A program made the translations under genes and the position numbers. Below the pieces are notes generated by a model. That model was not told the origin of the DNA. It saw only the letters and a list, made by a program, of their open reading frames with translations, and ran no database searches. From Candidatus Rhodoferax mariagerensis (GTDB lineage Bacteria > Pseudomonadota > Gammaproteobacteria > Burkholderiales > Burkholderiaceae_C): a DNA stretch of 64,000 nt. Each line of letters begins with the position of its first letter. The stretch's first letter is position 1. Shown here in pieces: positions 15,481-23,962 of the stretch. The stretch is from contig JADKAW010000009.1 of NCBI GenBank assembly GCA_016719055.1, positions 124,001-188,000 on the forward strand. Reading direction: 5' to 3'.

Positions 15481-17670
15481 ATGTCATTATTTTTAAAACT
15501 TCTGCTTCTTGGGCTGCTGACTGCAAGCACGGGCATTCATGCCCAGCCAACTGATGCCGGCACCCCACAGCCAGCGCCTGAAAGCATCACCACCGACCCC
15601 CAAATCCGCATGATTCGCGGCAACGACCAGGTGCTGGCACCAGCGTCAACCAAAGGCAAAATCAGCGGCACAACCTCTGGCCTCAAGTTTGAGGAAGCGC
15701 CTGTGGCCGACGTCGTGAGCCTGGTCTTACGCGAAATCGCCAAAGTCGAGTACGTTATTCATCCACCGATTAACGGCACCATCACTTTGGCAACCCAAGG
15801 CGAGGTCAGTGCGGACCACGCGGTGTATTTGCTGGAGGCAGCCCTGCAGGCCAACGGGCTGCAGATGGCCCGTGACACCCGGGGCACCTATCACATTGGG
15901 CGCCCTGACGCCATCAAGGGCGTGGTGCCTGCAGTGAGGCAGGTCGGCACTGGCCCGCTGCCACCTGGCTATGGTGCCGTGGTGATTCCCCTCAAGTACA
16001 TGGGCGCTGGCGAGATGGCCAGTATTCTGCGGCCTATGGCTGCGCCTGAATCGATTGTCAGGGTTGACACACTGCGCAATCTGTTAGTCATGATCGGCAC
16101 ACGCACCCAGGCCGAGGGCTGGCTTGACATTGTGTCTACCTTTGACGTTGACCTGCTCAAGGGCATGTCGGTGGGCGTTTTCCCGTTAAAACACATCACC
16201 ACGCGAGAGGTCGACCTGGCCTTGCGTTTGCTCAGTGGCAGCACCACTGCACCGAGCACGGCCGCCCCCGTGGCGCCCGGTGCTGCCGCCGCGGCCAATC
16301 GGGCACAAAACGCTCCGGCAGCGAGCGCCTCTGAGGTGGCCCCGCTGGCCACCACATCGCCACTGTATGGGGCCTTGCGGGTGATTCCTATCGAGCGTAT
16401 CAACAGCGTGATGATTGTGACGCCGCGCGCCGCCTACCTCGAAGAAGCCCGTCGCTGGATCGAAAAACTCGACCAACCCGGTGGCAACTCGCCAGAAGCG
16501 CAACTGTTTGTCTATCCGGTTCAAAACGGCAATGCCAAACACCTGGCCAACGTGCTCAATGGTTTGTTTGGTGGTGGTACCGGGTCTGCTGCGACAACCA
16601 CAACCAGTGGCGTGGCACCCAGCCTGCCCACCGCCACCAGCACCAGCAGTGGTTTTACGGGTACGTCCGCAGCAGCGTCAAGCCTTCAGGGGGGCAACAG
16701 CACCATTCAGGGCAGTGGCCTGACCTCGCTCACGCTCAACACCGGTTTGCGGGTAATTGCTGACGAAATCAACAACGCCGTGCTGGTTTATGGCACCCGG
16801 GGCGAATTTGAAAAAGTCCAGATCACCTTAAGGCGCCTGGACGTTCCACCCACGCAGGTTCTCATAGAGGCCAGCATCATTGAGGTCACCCTCAACGACG
16901 ACCTTAAATACGGCTTGCAGTGGATCTTTACCGACAGTGCGCGCGGCAGTGCGGGTTTGGCGGGTACGGGTGTGCTAAGCACTGCGGCAGGCGCTGTGTT
17001 TGGCTCTACGCCTGCCGGTTTTTCTTACTCGTTGCGCAACTCTGCGGGTGATGTGCGGGCCGTGTTAAACGCGCTGGCCGACAAATCATTGGTCAAGGTC
17101 ATTTCCAGCCCGTCACTCATGGTGCTTGACAACCACACGGCCAGTATTGCAGTGGGCACCCAGCAGCCTGTCAAGATTGGTCAGACTACCACGTCAGGCG
17201 GCGTCATTTCAGACAATATTCAGTACAAAGACACCGGTGTAAACTTGGCGGTTACGCCGTCTGTCAATGCTGGCAACATGGTCACCATGCAGCTGAGCCA
17301 GTCAGTCACCGACGTTGGGCAGATTGACGTGGCCACTGGCCAGCGCAGCTTTTTGCAGCGCCAGTTTTCCAGCAAGGTGGCTGTGCGCTCGGGCGAGGCC
17401 CTGGTGCTGGGCGGCTTGATACGCGACAACTCCACCACCGGAAAAAGCGGCCTGCCAGGCCTGCAAGATATTCCGCTCTTTGGCAGCCTGTTTGGTGCCA
17501 CCAACTCCAGCGTGAACCGTACCGAGCTGTTGGTCATCATCACGCCGCGCGTGGTGCGCACCGAGCAAGACGTGCGCCAACTGGGCCAGGAACTTAAAGA
17601 CCGCATGAAAGGTCTGTACCCGGCTGGGTCTGGCATGCCAGCCGACCCGGCTGCGGGCAACAACCGCTAA
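15481..17670 (+). CDS. gspD: Type II secretion outer-membrane secretin GspD
   Basis: A 729-residue secretin with a signal peptide (MSLFLKLLLLGLLTASTGIHA). After it come an N0 domain (LKFEEAPVADVVSLVLREIA), N1-N3 domains separated by Ala/Thr/Gly-rich linkers (about 255-290 and 370-420), and the secretin core starting VPPTQVLIEASIIEVTLNDD and ending RTELLVIITPRVVRTEQDV. I prefer the ATG at 15481 because it starts directly at the signal peptide; a TTG at 15466 adds five residues. It ends the gsp gene order and forms the outer-membrane pore. Confidence 0.96.
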   Translation: MSLFLKLLLLGLLTASTGIHAQPTDAGTPQPAPESITTDPQIRMIRGNDQVLAPASTKGKISGTTSGLKFEEAPVADVVSLVLREIAKVEYVIHPPINGTITLATQGEVSADHAVYLLEAALQANGLQMARDTRGTYHIGRPDAIKGVVPAVRQVGTGPLPPGYGAVVIPLKYMGAGEMASILRPMAAPESIVRVDTLRNLLVMIGTRTQAEGWLDIVSTFDVDLLKGMSVGVFPLKHITTREVDLALRLLSGSTTAPSTAAPVAPGAAAAANRAQNAPAASASEVAPLATTSPLYGALRVIPIERINSVMIVTPRAAYLEEARRWIEKLDQPGGNSPEAQLFVYPVQNGNAKHLANVLNGLFGGGTGSAATTTTSGVAPSLPTATSTSSGFTGTSAAASSLQGGNSTIQGSGLTSLTLNTGLRVIADEINNAVLVYGTRGEFEKVQITLRRLDVPPTQVLIEASIIEVTLNDDLKYGLQWIFTDSARGSAGLAGTGVLSTAAGAVFGSTPAGFSYSLRNSAGDVRAVLNALADKSLVKVISSPSLMVLDNHTASIAVGTQQPVKIGQTTTSGGVISDNIQYKDTGVNLAVTPSVNAGNMVTMQLSQSVTDVGQIDVATGQRSFLQRQFSSKVAVRSGEALVLGGLIRDNSTTGKSGLPGLQDIPLFGSLFGATNSSVNRTELLVIITPRVVRTEQDVRQLGQELKDRMKGLYPAGSGMPADPAAGNNR

Positions 17671-17702
17671 CAGTCCCCGAAAATTTTGATTGCCTAACTT
17701 CC

Positions 17703-18161
17703 ATGATGTTTTCCAATTTATGCCACAAAACCCGGCAGTCCCGCCCCGTCATCGTCAAAGCCAAGCGCGCCACGCGCTGGCTGCCGTTCATAGCCAGTTT
17801 GGCGCTGGCCGCCTGCGCCACGGTGCCAAGCGGTACACCAGAGGAACAGGTGCGTGCCCGCGCAATGGGCCGCTGGCAAGCGCTGGTGGAGGGTGATGCC
17901 GCCGCCGCCTACAGCTTCATCACGCCAGGATACAGAGCGGTGGTGCCTTTGGCTGACTACCGTCGCACCACTGCACTGGCCGCGTGGTATGGGGCTGAGG
18001 TGATCAGCGTGACCTGTCCAGAGGCAGAAAAATGCCTGGCCAAGGTGCGAATTGACTTCAGATACGTTTCGGGCCGCAAGGCGCCCGAAAAAATTAGCAC
18101 CCATTACGACGAAACTTGGCTGTTAGAGGCCGGGCAGTGGTGGTTTTTTCAGAAGATTTGA
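17703..18161 (+). CDS. Small lipoprotein following gspD
   Basis: A 152-residue protein with a basic N-terminal stretch, a hydrophobic helix and a lipobox (SLALAAC, Cys at about residue 38), so it is probably lipidated. The mature part has an NTF2-like look: RARAMGRWQALVEGDAAAAY, then YRAVVPLADYRR and an ending WLLEAGQWWFFQKI. It starts 32 bases after gspD in the same direction. It could be a pilotin-like or accessory factor of the secretin, but no named T2SS pilotin family is recognised. Confidence 0.75.
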   Translation: MMFSNLCHKTRQSRPVIVKAKRATRWLPFIASLALAACATVPSGTPEEQVRARAMGRWQALVEGDAAAAYSFITPGYRAVVPLADYRRTTALAAWYGAEVISVTCPEAEKCLAKVRIDFRYVSGRKAPEKISTHYDETWLLEAGQWWFFQKI

Positions 18162-18235
18162 GGCATGATGCAAGCCTCGCAAGGTTCTTGTTTGTTATTG
18201 AAACAATTGACTAAAGGAGGTCTCACGACTCACAA

Positions 18236-18337
18236 ATGTTTTTTTCAATTTTCTTGGCGGCTTTCTTGAGGTGCTTTGTGTTGTTTTTTGTCACGCTTGG
18301 CGCAAATCTCTCTGAAAAACGCAAAAGAACAAATTAA
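18236..18337 (+). CDS. Possible 33-residue hydrophobic peptide
   Basis: A short frame with ATG at 18236, a hydrophobic core and a basic end (SEKRKRTN). AAAGGAGG lies at 18213-18220, a strong ribosome site but 15 bases from the ATG, which is long. It lies in the 250-base leader region before the abundant exported protein. It may be real, a leader peptide, or chance. Confidence 0.18.
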   Translation: MFFSIFLAAFLRCFVLFFVTLGANLSEKRKRTN

Positions 18338-18411
18338 TCCTGTGCTACTATTCTTATGCGTAATCAACCCACTAAGGGTTGCGCTCAACAATCTTTAAAT
18401 GGAGTTTTTAC

Positions 18412-19971
18412 ATGAAAAAAAACGTACTTGCCTTGAGCATTGCAGCTGCGGTTGCCAGTTTTGGTGTGATGGGTTCGGCGCACGCGATCACCACGATCGT
18501 GGCTGGCGCGGCAAACGGCCTGAGCAAGAGTGATACGGGTGTCGGTCACGTCCTGATCGTTCCTTATTATTCAGCACAAGGTACCAACGCTACTTTGATC
18601 AACCTGACCAACACTGATACCACCAACGGCAAGGCTGTCAAGGTGCGTTTCCGTGGAGCCGCTAACTCTGACGACGTGTATGACTTCCAAGTCTTCTTGT
18701 CGCCTGCTGACCAATGGGCTGCCAAAATTTCACAAAATGCTGCTGGCCTTGCTCAGATCGAAACCGTTGATGTTTCCTGCACAAAGCCAACTATCAAGGG
18801 CACACCACAACCGTTCTCGACACTTCGCGTAGACCCAGCACCTGTCGGTTCTACAGCAGCGAAGCAAACGCTTGAAGGGTATGTTGAAATCTTCAACATG
18901 GCGGACATTCGGCCTACAGGCGCTTTTTACGACGCAACAAGCACCAATACGTCGGCTATTAATTCTTCGACATCGGGCTGGCTTGGCTCCGCTGTGAACC
19001 CGCTATTTACAGCGATCAAACACGTGGCTAACGTGGCACCTTGCTCCGGTGCTGCTTTCACTGCATTGGACACAGATCGGACCGCAGGCCAATGGGCGAC
19101 CCTGACATACCCAACAACCGGTTTGGCCGCTAACTGGACCCTCATCAATTTGGCATCTGCTGCTGCCTTTGGTGGACCTGCAGCTGCTATTGAAGCAACC
19201 TTGAGTGATGCTGTTTCCACGGGTAACATTGTGTATTGGCCGCAAACCAAGCAAGTTTTTGGTTTATGGCCGTCGTCCACTTTCACTGCTGACCCGCTGT
19301 TGGCTGGTAACTTGACTTTGACGGGTACTCTGACAGTCGTTCCGCCAGTTCTGCCTTTGCTGCAAGATTTCCCTGATCTGTCAACCCCTTACTACAGTGG
19401 CGTAACGGCTGCAGGCCAAGCGTCAGCCATTGCGGCTTCTATTGCTGCAACATCGCTCAACAATGAATTTTTGACGGATTCAGCGACGTTGGCAATTGGC
19501 GCGGCAACTGACATGGTTATTTCTATGCCGACTCGCCGTTACGCAGTGGCTATGGATTATGTAACCGGTAAAGCTGTGTACAACTCGGCCGTTACTGCTC
19601 ACTACACTGTCGCCAATACCACAGTAACAAATCGCCAAGTGTGTGTGTTTGGTTTGTCCCCCGCTGCTTACAACCGTGAAGAAAGCACACCTAGCCTGGT
19701 GGTGGCATCGCCATCGGCTATCCCAACTTTCTGCGGTGAGACCAGTGTGGTTGCTGTGAACCAGACTTCTCCCACAGTGACCAACGTGCTGAGTGCTACC
19801 ATTGCGATTCAGGGTATGGATGTCACTTATAACGAAGGCTGGCTGACTATTGCAACTCCTGGCTTGGGCTACGGCTTGCCGATCATTGGTGACGCCTTCA
19901 CCAAGGCTGTTGCTGGTCCTTCCACCTTTGGTGTGAACTTCCCGCACCGCGTGACACGTTACGCTCCGTAA
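18412..19971 (+). CDS. Exported Ala/Thr-rich surface-type protein
   Basis: A 519-residue protein with a clear signal peptide (MKKNVLALSIAAAVASFGVMGSAHA). The start is the ATG at 18412 with GGAG upstream; a longer frame from 18379 is unlikely. The mature chain is rich in Ala, Thr, Ser, Val and Asn, with few charges, and includes TGVGHVLIVPYYSAQGTNAT and late Cys residues (RQVCVFGL and PTFCGE). It is a single-gene unit with a long leader and its own terminator, which suggests high expression. I recall similar uncharacterised proteins in betaproteobacteria but no defined function. A cell-surface or secreted T2SS substrate is the working guess. Confidence 0.8.
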   Translation: MKKNVLALSIAAAVASFGVMGSAHAITTIVAGAANGLSKSDTGVGHVLIVPYYSAQGTNATLINLTNTDTTNGKAVKVRFRGAANSDDVYDFQVFLSPADQWAAKISQNAAGLAQIETVDVSCTKPTIKGTPQPFSTLRVDPAPVGSTAAKQTLEGYVEIFNMADIRPTGAFYDATSTNTSAINSSTSGWLGSAVNPLFTAIKHVANVAPCSGAAFTALDTDRTAGQWATLTYPTTGLAANWTLINLASAAAFGGPAAAIEATLSDAVSTGNIVYWPQTKQVFGLWPSSTFTADPLLAGNLTLTGTLTVVPPVLPLLQDFPDLSTPYYSGVTAAGQASAIAASIAATSLNNEFLTDSATLAIGAATDMVISMPTRRYAVAMDYVTGKAVYNSAVTAHYTVANTTVTNRQVCVFGLSPAAYNREESTPSLVVASPSAIPTFCGETSVVAVNQTSPTVTNVLSATIAIQGMDVTYNEGWLTIATPGLGYGLPIIGDAFTKAVAGPSTFGVNFPHRVTRYAP

Positions 19972-20000
19972 TCTACCTGGTTTTAATCAGTAGCCAAAAA

Positions 20001-20024
20001 AGCGGAGGAAACTCCGCTTTTTTT
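20001..20024 (+). terminator. Rho-independent terminator after the surface-type protein gene
   Basis: Stem AGCGGAG (20001-20007), loop GAAA, stem CTCCGCT (20012-20018), then a T run to 20024. It is preceded by an A-run, so it could also work on the other strand. It lies 30 bases after the stop codon at 19971. Confidence 0.9.
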
Positions 20025-20069
20025 ATGGAAAGTCACAAATGAATCAAAAATTGAAATTGAGTTGAATCG

Positions 20070-20975
20070 ATGTTGAAGATGGTAAAAATTCGGAAAATCG
20101 CACTGTGCTGTGGCATGGTAGTTTGTTTGTCAAGCGCTGCAGCTGTTGCGCAGCAACTTGCTGGCGCAACGGTAGTCGTCAAGGGATCATTGGACCAGGT
20201 GGTCACAGTGGATGACGTCCGGTCTGAGCTGCAACGCATGACCGAGCAGTCCAGAACATCTGTGCTGGCAAAACCAGATGCCTTGCAACAAGTGGCCAGC
20301 AATCTGCTGATACGGCGTGTGCTGGCCGTAGAGGCCAAGCGTGATGGACTGGCGCAACAGCCGCTGACGGCGGCGGCTCTGCAAGTTGCCGCTGACAAAG
20401 CCTTGTCGGATGCCCGTATGGCTGCCTTGGATGACCAAAATGCGCCCAGCGAAGCGGCGTTGGATGCTTACGCACGCGGAGCCTACCAGGCCAGCAAGGA
20501 GCGGTTTGAGAAGCCTGCCCAAACACGCGCGCGCCATATTCTGATTGACAACAAAGGGCCTGAGTCTTTGCAAAAGGCCAAAGACTTGCTGGCACAGTTG
20601 CGTGGTGGTGCGTCGTTTGATGATCTGGCCAAAGCCCATTCCAAAGACCCTGGCAGTGCTGCCCGTGGCGGCGACCTGGGCTTTTTTGGTGCGGGTCAAA
20701 TGGTTCGGCCCTTTGAAGACGCTGTTAATACCCTGAAAAAACCGGGTGACTTGAGTGAACCCGTCGAGTCGCAGTTTGGTTTGCACATCATCCGTCTTGA
20801 AGAACGCCGTGAAAAGTCCAGGCAAGCCTACGAAGAAGTACGCCAGGTACTGATGGCTGAGGCACGCAGCGCCTTGGTCAATGAGGCACGTATGCAAAAG
20901 CTTCAAATGATCAGCAAAGACTTTACGTTTGACGCTGCGGCACTTGAGTCGTTGCGCAAACCTGCCGCCAAGTAG
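20070..20975 (+). CDS. Periplasmic parvulin-type peptidyl-prolyl isomerase
   Basis: A 301-residue protein with a signal peptide (about residues 1-27, ending AAAVAQ). A SurA/PpiD-like N-terminal helical domain (about 40-150) precedes a rotamase domain (about 150-250) with ARHILI, the GGASFDDLAKAHSKDPGSA segment, GGDLGFFGAGQMV and FGLHIIRLEE. It catalyses proline isomerisation in the periplasm, probably helping fold exported proteins. EpsD-type members of this family occur in exopolysaccharide loci, and this one lies just before wzm/wzt, so a link to polysaccharide assembly is possible. The start could also be the ATG at 20079. Confidence 0.88.
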   Translation: MLKMVKIRKIALCCGMVVCLSSAAAVAQQLAGATVVVKGSLDQVVTVDDVRSELQRMTEQSRTSVLAKPDALQQVASNLLIRRVLAVEAKRDGLAQQPLTAAALQVAADKALSDARMAALDDQNAPSEAALDAYARGAYQASKERFEKPAQTRARHILIDNKGPESLQKAKDLLAQLRGGASFDDLAKAHSKDPGSAARGGDLGFFGAGQMVRPFEDAVNTLKKPGDLSEPVESQFGLHIIRLEERREKSRQAYEEVRQVLMAEARSALVNEARMQKLQMISKDFTFDAAALESLRKPAAK

Positions 20976-20998
20976 ACTCAAGTAGGCATAACGGCCAT

Positions 20999-21016
20999 GC
21001 CTGCCATTTGGCAGGC
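20999..21016 (+). terminator. GC hairpin between ppiase and wzm genes
   Basis: GCCTGCC (20999-21005), ATTT, GGCAGGC (21010-21016), with a T5 run only ten bases later (21026-21030). It could be a weak terminator or attenuator. It lies before the preferred wzm start at 21032 and argues against the earlier TTG at 21008. Confidence 0.35.
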
Positions 21017-21031
21017 CGGACTGCATTTTTA

Positions 21032-21832
21032 GTGAAAGACCTCGCCCAAGATTCCCTGCAACTCTGGCAGCATCGGCGCCTGCTGTGGGTCATGGTGCGC
21101 AGGGAACTCAGTGCGCGTTATGCCGGATCCGCGGCGGGGGTGGCATGGGCCTTTGCTCAACCCATGCTCACCATTGCAGCGTATTACCTGGTGTTTGACG
21201 TGGTGTTTGCCATGCGCATGGGGGCGGGTGCGCCCACCCAGCATGTGGGTACCTACCTGATAGTTGGGTCATTGCCTTGGTTGGCTTTTTCAGAGAGTTT
21301 GTCGCGTGGCGCCAACAGTCTTGTGGACGCTGGCAATTTGTTACAAAAAAGCGCGTTGCCACCAGTATTGCTGGTCGCCCGTAGCGTGCTGGCCAGCAGC
21401 CTGGTGTTTGCGCCGCTGCTGCTGCTGTTGACGCTGATATATTGGCCCCTAAATGGCTTGCAGCCCGCACTGCTGGTTGTACCCTTGCTATTAATTTTGC
21501 AAATTTTGCTGGTGCTGGTGCTGGCCTATACACTGGCCATTTTGTTGGCGGCACTGCGTGATGTGTCGCAAGTGCTGACCTTTGCGCTATCGATTGGTAT
21601 ATTTTTGTCGCCTGTGCTTTTTCCGCTGAACCTGTTTCCAGAAGCCTGGCGTTGGGTGTTATTTCTTAACCCCATGTCAGGGCTGGTCATGGGGTACCAG
21701 TCGGTGTTGCTCAAGGGGGCCTGGCCAGACCCGGCCGTGTGGTGGGTCAGCCTGTGCTGGCTGGCTGGCGTGTCCGTGCTGCTGAACCGGCTGCTGCGGC
21801 GCAGCCGTGACGAACTGGTGGACTGGCTTTGA
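21032..21832 (+). CDS. wzm: Polysaccharide ABC transporter permease (Wzm type)
   Basis: A 266-residue ABC-2 type permease with six membrane segments, starting VKDLAQDSLQLWQHRRLLWVMVRRELSARYAGSAAGVAWAF. The cytoplasmic RYAGSAAGVAWAF and the PMSGLVMGYQ near the C-terminus are conserved in Wzm/RfbA/KpsM-like exporters. I chose the GTG at 21032; a TTG at 21008 is possible. The stop overlaps the start of the ATPase gene (TTGA). With it, the protein exports lipid-linked O-antigen or a related glycan across the inner membrane. Confidence 0.92.
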   Translation: MKDLAQDSLQLWQHRRLLWVMVRRELSARYAGSAAGVAWAFAQPMLTIAAYYLVFDVVFAMRMGAGAPTQHVGTYLIVGSLPWLAFSESLSRGANSLVDAGNLLQKSALPPVLLVARSVLASSLVFAPLLLLLTLIYWPLNGLQPALLVVPLLLILQILLVLVLAYTLAILLAALRDVSQVLTFALSIGIFLSPVLFPLNLFPEAWRWVLFLNPMSGLVMGYQSVLLKGAWPDPAVWWVSLCWLAGVSVLLNRLLRRSRDELVDWL

Positions 21833-23061
21833 ATGCCTCTGCCGTGCTTGACCTGCGCTCTGTTGGCAAGCGCTACCGCGCCTATGCCAGGCCGGTTGAT
21901 CGCCTCAAGCATCTGCTGGGGCTGCAGCACCGTGCCGCGGATCACTGGGCGCTGAAAGATGTGAGCTTTAGCTTGCAACGCGGGCAGTGCCTGGGGGTGG
22001 TGGGTGACAACGGTGCGGGTAAGAGCACCTTGCTCAAATTGCTGGCGGGCACCTTGCAGCCGTCACACGGCCAACTGACCCGTGTGGGGAGGTTAACGGC
22101 TATTCTGGAGCTTGGCGCGGGCTTTCATCCTGAGTTTACCGGGCGAGAAAACCTCTTGTACGCCGGCAGCTTTATCGGTATTTCTCAAACAGAAATGCTG
22201 CAGTTGGCCAGCAGCATCATCGCCTTTGCCGAGCTTCAGGAGGCAATTGACCGACCTGTCAAAACCTATTCATCGGGCATGGTGGTGCGCCTGGCGTTTG
22301 CGCTGGTGACAGCAGTGCCGCCCGATGTGCTGATCATCGACGAAGCGTTGGCCGTGGGTGACCAGCATTTTCAGAAAAAATGCGTGCAGCGTATTGAAGA
22401 ATTTCGTTTGGCGGGCTGCACTGTGCTTTTTTGCTCGCACAGTCTTTACCATGTGCGCCAGCTCTGCGACAGTGTTTTGTGGCTACACCAAGGGCAGGTG
22501 CGTGGCTACGGTGCCACCGATGCAGTTTTGGCCAGTTATGAAAGCCATGTTCGTTCTCAAGATCCAACAGACGTGGCCACAAAGCCCCAAATAGCAGTAT
22601 TGAGTGCCGACCGGCGGGCGAGCTTGTTGGCGGCAGAGGTGCAAAACTTGCGCCCGTCAGCGGCAAACACGAGTAGCCAGTTGCCAGTTCTGTTGGGGCC
22701 TGACCTGACCGTGAACCTGCAAGCACTGTCCGCGGATGCAGAGCCTCCCAGTTTTGGCGTGATGTTAGAGCAATTGCATGGTGTTGGCGTGACTTCCGTC
22801 GCCATGCATGCGGAAGGTGCCAAACCCTGTCGCATGGCGGATGACGCCGGCCAGATCAGTTGGCAAACGATGTTGACGTTTGACCAATTGCCGCTGCACT
22901 CTGGCCACTACGTCTTGAGCTTTTATTTGTTTGACGCGCGAGGTCTGGTGGTACTGGATGAGTGGAAAAACCACATCACCTTTGACTGGGTGAGTCCCAG
23001 CTTGACGCCGGGTTTGGTGAAGTTGCCACACCGCTGGCATGCACCAGTGTCAACGACATGA
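21829..23061 (+). CDS. wzt: Polysaccharide ABC transporter ATPase with C-terminal carbohydrate-binding domain (Wzt)
   Basis: A 410-residue protein. The ATPase domain (1-230) has Walker A GDNGAGKST (59-67), a signature-like YSSGMVVRLAFA, Walker B VLIIDEALAVGD and a switch His (FCSHS). The last 160 residues form a beta-rich Wzt C-terminal domain that in characterised members reads the terminal modification of the polymer before export. The start is a TTG overlapping the wzm stop; no in-frame ATG is close. The presence of the C-terminal domain implies a glycan with a defined non-reducing-end cap. Confidence 0.93.
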   Translation: MNASAVLDLRSVGKRYRAYARPVDRLKHLLGLQHRAADHWALKDVSFSLQRGQCLGVVGDNGAGKSTLLKLLAGTLQPSHGQLTRVGRLTAILELGAGFHPEFTGRENLLYAGSFIGISQTEMLQLASSIIAFAELQEAIDRPVKTYSSGMVVRLAFALVTAVPPDVLIIDEALAVGDQHFQKKCVQRIEEFRLAGCTVLFCSHSLYHVRQLCDSVLWLHQGQVRGYGATDAVLASYESHVRSQDPTDVATKPQIAVLSADRRASLLAAEVQNLRPSAANTSSQLPVLLGPDLTVNLQALSADAEPPSFGVMLEQLHGVGVTSVAMHAEGAKPCRMADDAGQISWQTMLTFDQLPLHSGHYVLSFYLFDARGLVVLDEWKNHITFDWVSPSLTPGLVKLPHRWHAPVSTT

Positions 23062-23068
23062 TCGTTCT

Positions 23069-23962
23069 ATGACTGAACGCAAAGCACAGCGTTGGATTCA
23101 AGAAGCTCGTGACATACTGGAACTGGTGCTGTTGCCCGGTATGGCCGCTGTGTTGCCATGGACTTTATGTTTTATGTTGTTCAAAAGGTTTGCCCGGTGG
23201 CGTTGGCTGTACCGCGAGCCCTGCGAGGCGGCGCTGGCGCAGGCAACCCGACTGGGGTGGGGTGGGGAAGACCAGGCACATTGGTTGTGGGTGCGCAAAC
23301 TGGTCACGCTGGTGGACCATGCCGATCACTATTTGGGCTTGTCGCGGTCTGACCGCTGGATGCAACGGCATCTTCAAGTCACCGGGCGCTGGCCAGCGGG
23401 CAGCAAGGGCATGTTGCTTATTACCTTTCATTGGGGCGCAGGTTATTGGGGGCTACGCCACGCCACAGCGCAGGGGCTACACCCTCATGCGCTGGTGGCT
23501 TCACTGAGCACGCCAGCCTACCAGGGGCGGTGGGTGTTGACCCGCTATGCCAGGTCTCGCAACGCGCATGTGGCTAACACGCTGGGCGCCGAGGTGCTGG
23601 ATGTGCGCAAAAACCTCAAGGCAGTCATACTGGCGGCACGGCGCGGCAGCCAGCTGCTGGCCGTGGTTGATGCGCCAGCAGATGACACCAAAACTGCCGT
23701 GACCGTCAAGCTGATGGGCATGACCGCTCAGTTTCCTATCGGTATGCTGCGTTTGGCGGTCGATCAGCAACTAAGCGCAGTGATGTATGTGACAGGTTTA
23801 AACGTTCAAACGGGCACCAGAACCCTAAGCATCCAAGCCCTGCCAATGCATTTAACTGCCGAAGAACTGGCAGGCAGGGTGTTTGGTGAACTGCAGGCAC
23901 TCATCACCCAAGACGCCCCGGCCTGGCATTTTTGGTCAGAAGCACCTCGAATATTCAGGTAG
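23069..23962 (+). CDS. LpxL/HtrB-like lysophospholipid acyltransferase family protein
   Basis: A 297-residue protein with an N-terminal membrane helix (about 14-40) and the overall pattern of lipid A late acyltransferases: LITFHWGAGYWGLRH, LVASLSTPAYQGRW, a Lys/Arg-rich middle and IGMLRLAVDQQ. In the family the catalytic motif is H-x4-D/E; here the matching His is followed by WGAGY, so a Tyr takes the acidic place. That may mean altered chemistry or loss of activity. I chose the ATG at 23069, eight bases after the wzt stop. Its last 8 bases overlap the convergent methyltransferase gene. Confidence 0.78.
   Translation: MTERKAQRWIQEARDILELVLLPGMAAVLPWTLCFMLFKRFARWRWLYREPCEAALAQATRLGWGGEDQAHWLWVRKLVTLVDHADHYLGLSRSDRWMQRHLQVTGRWPAGSKGMLLITFHWGAGYWGLRHATAQGLHPHALVASLSTPAYQGRWVLTRYARSRNAHVANTLGAEVLDVRKNLKAVILAARRGSQLLAVVDAPADDTKTAVTVKLMGMTAQFPIGMLRLAVDQQLSAVMYVTGLNVQTGTRTLSIQALPMHLTAEELAGRVFGELQALITQDAPAWHFWSEAPRIFR

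Noticed and set aside
20187..21026. A 279-codon minus-strand frame
   Set aside because: Antisense to the parvulin gene and without recognisable features.
21008..21031. TTG at 21008 as the wzm start
   Set aside because: The added eight residues overlap the hairpin at 20999-21016 and lack family similarity; the GTG at 21032 fits better.
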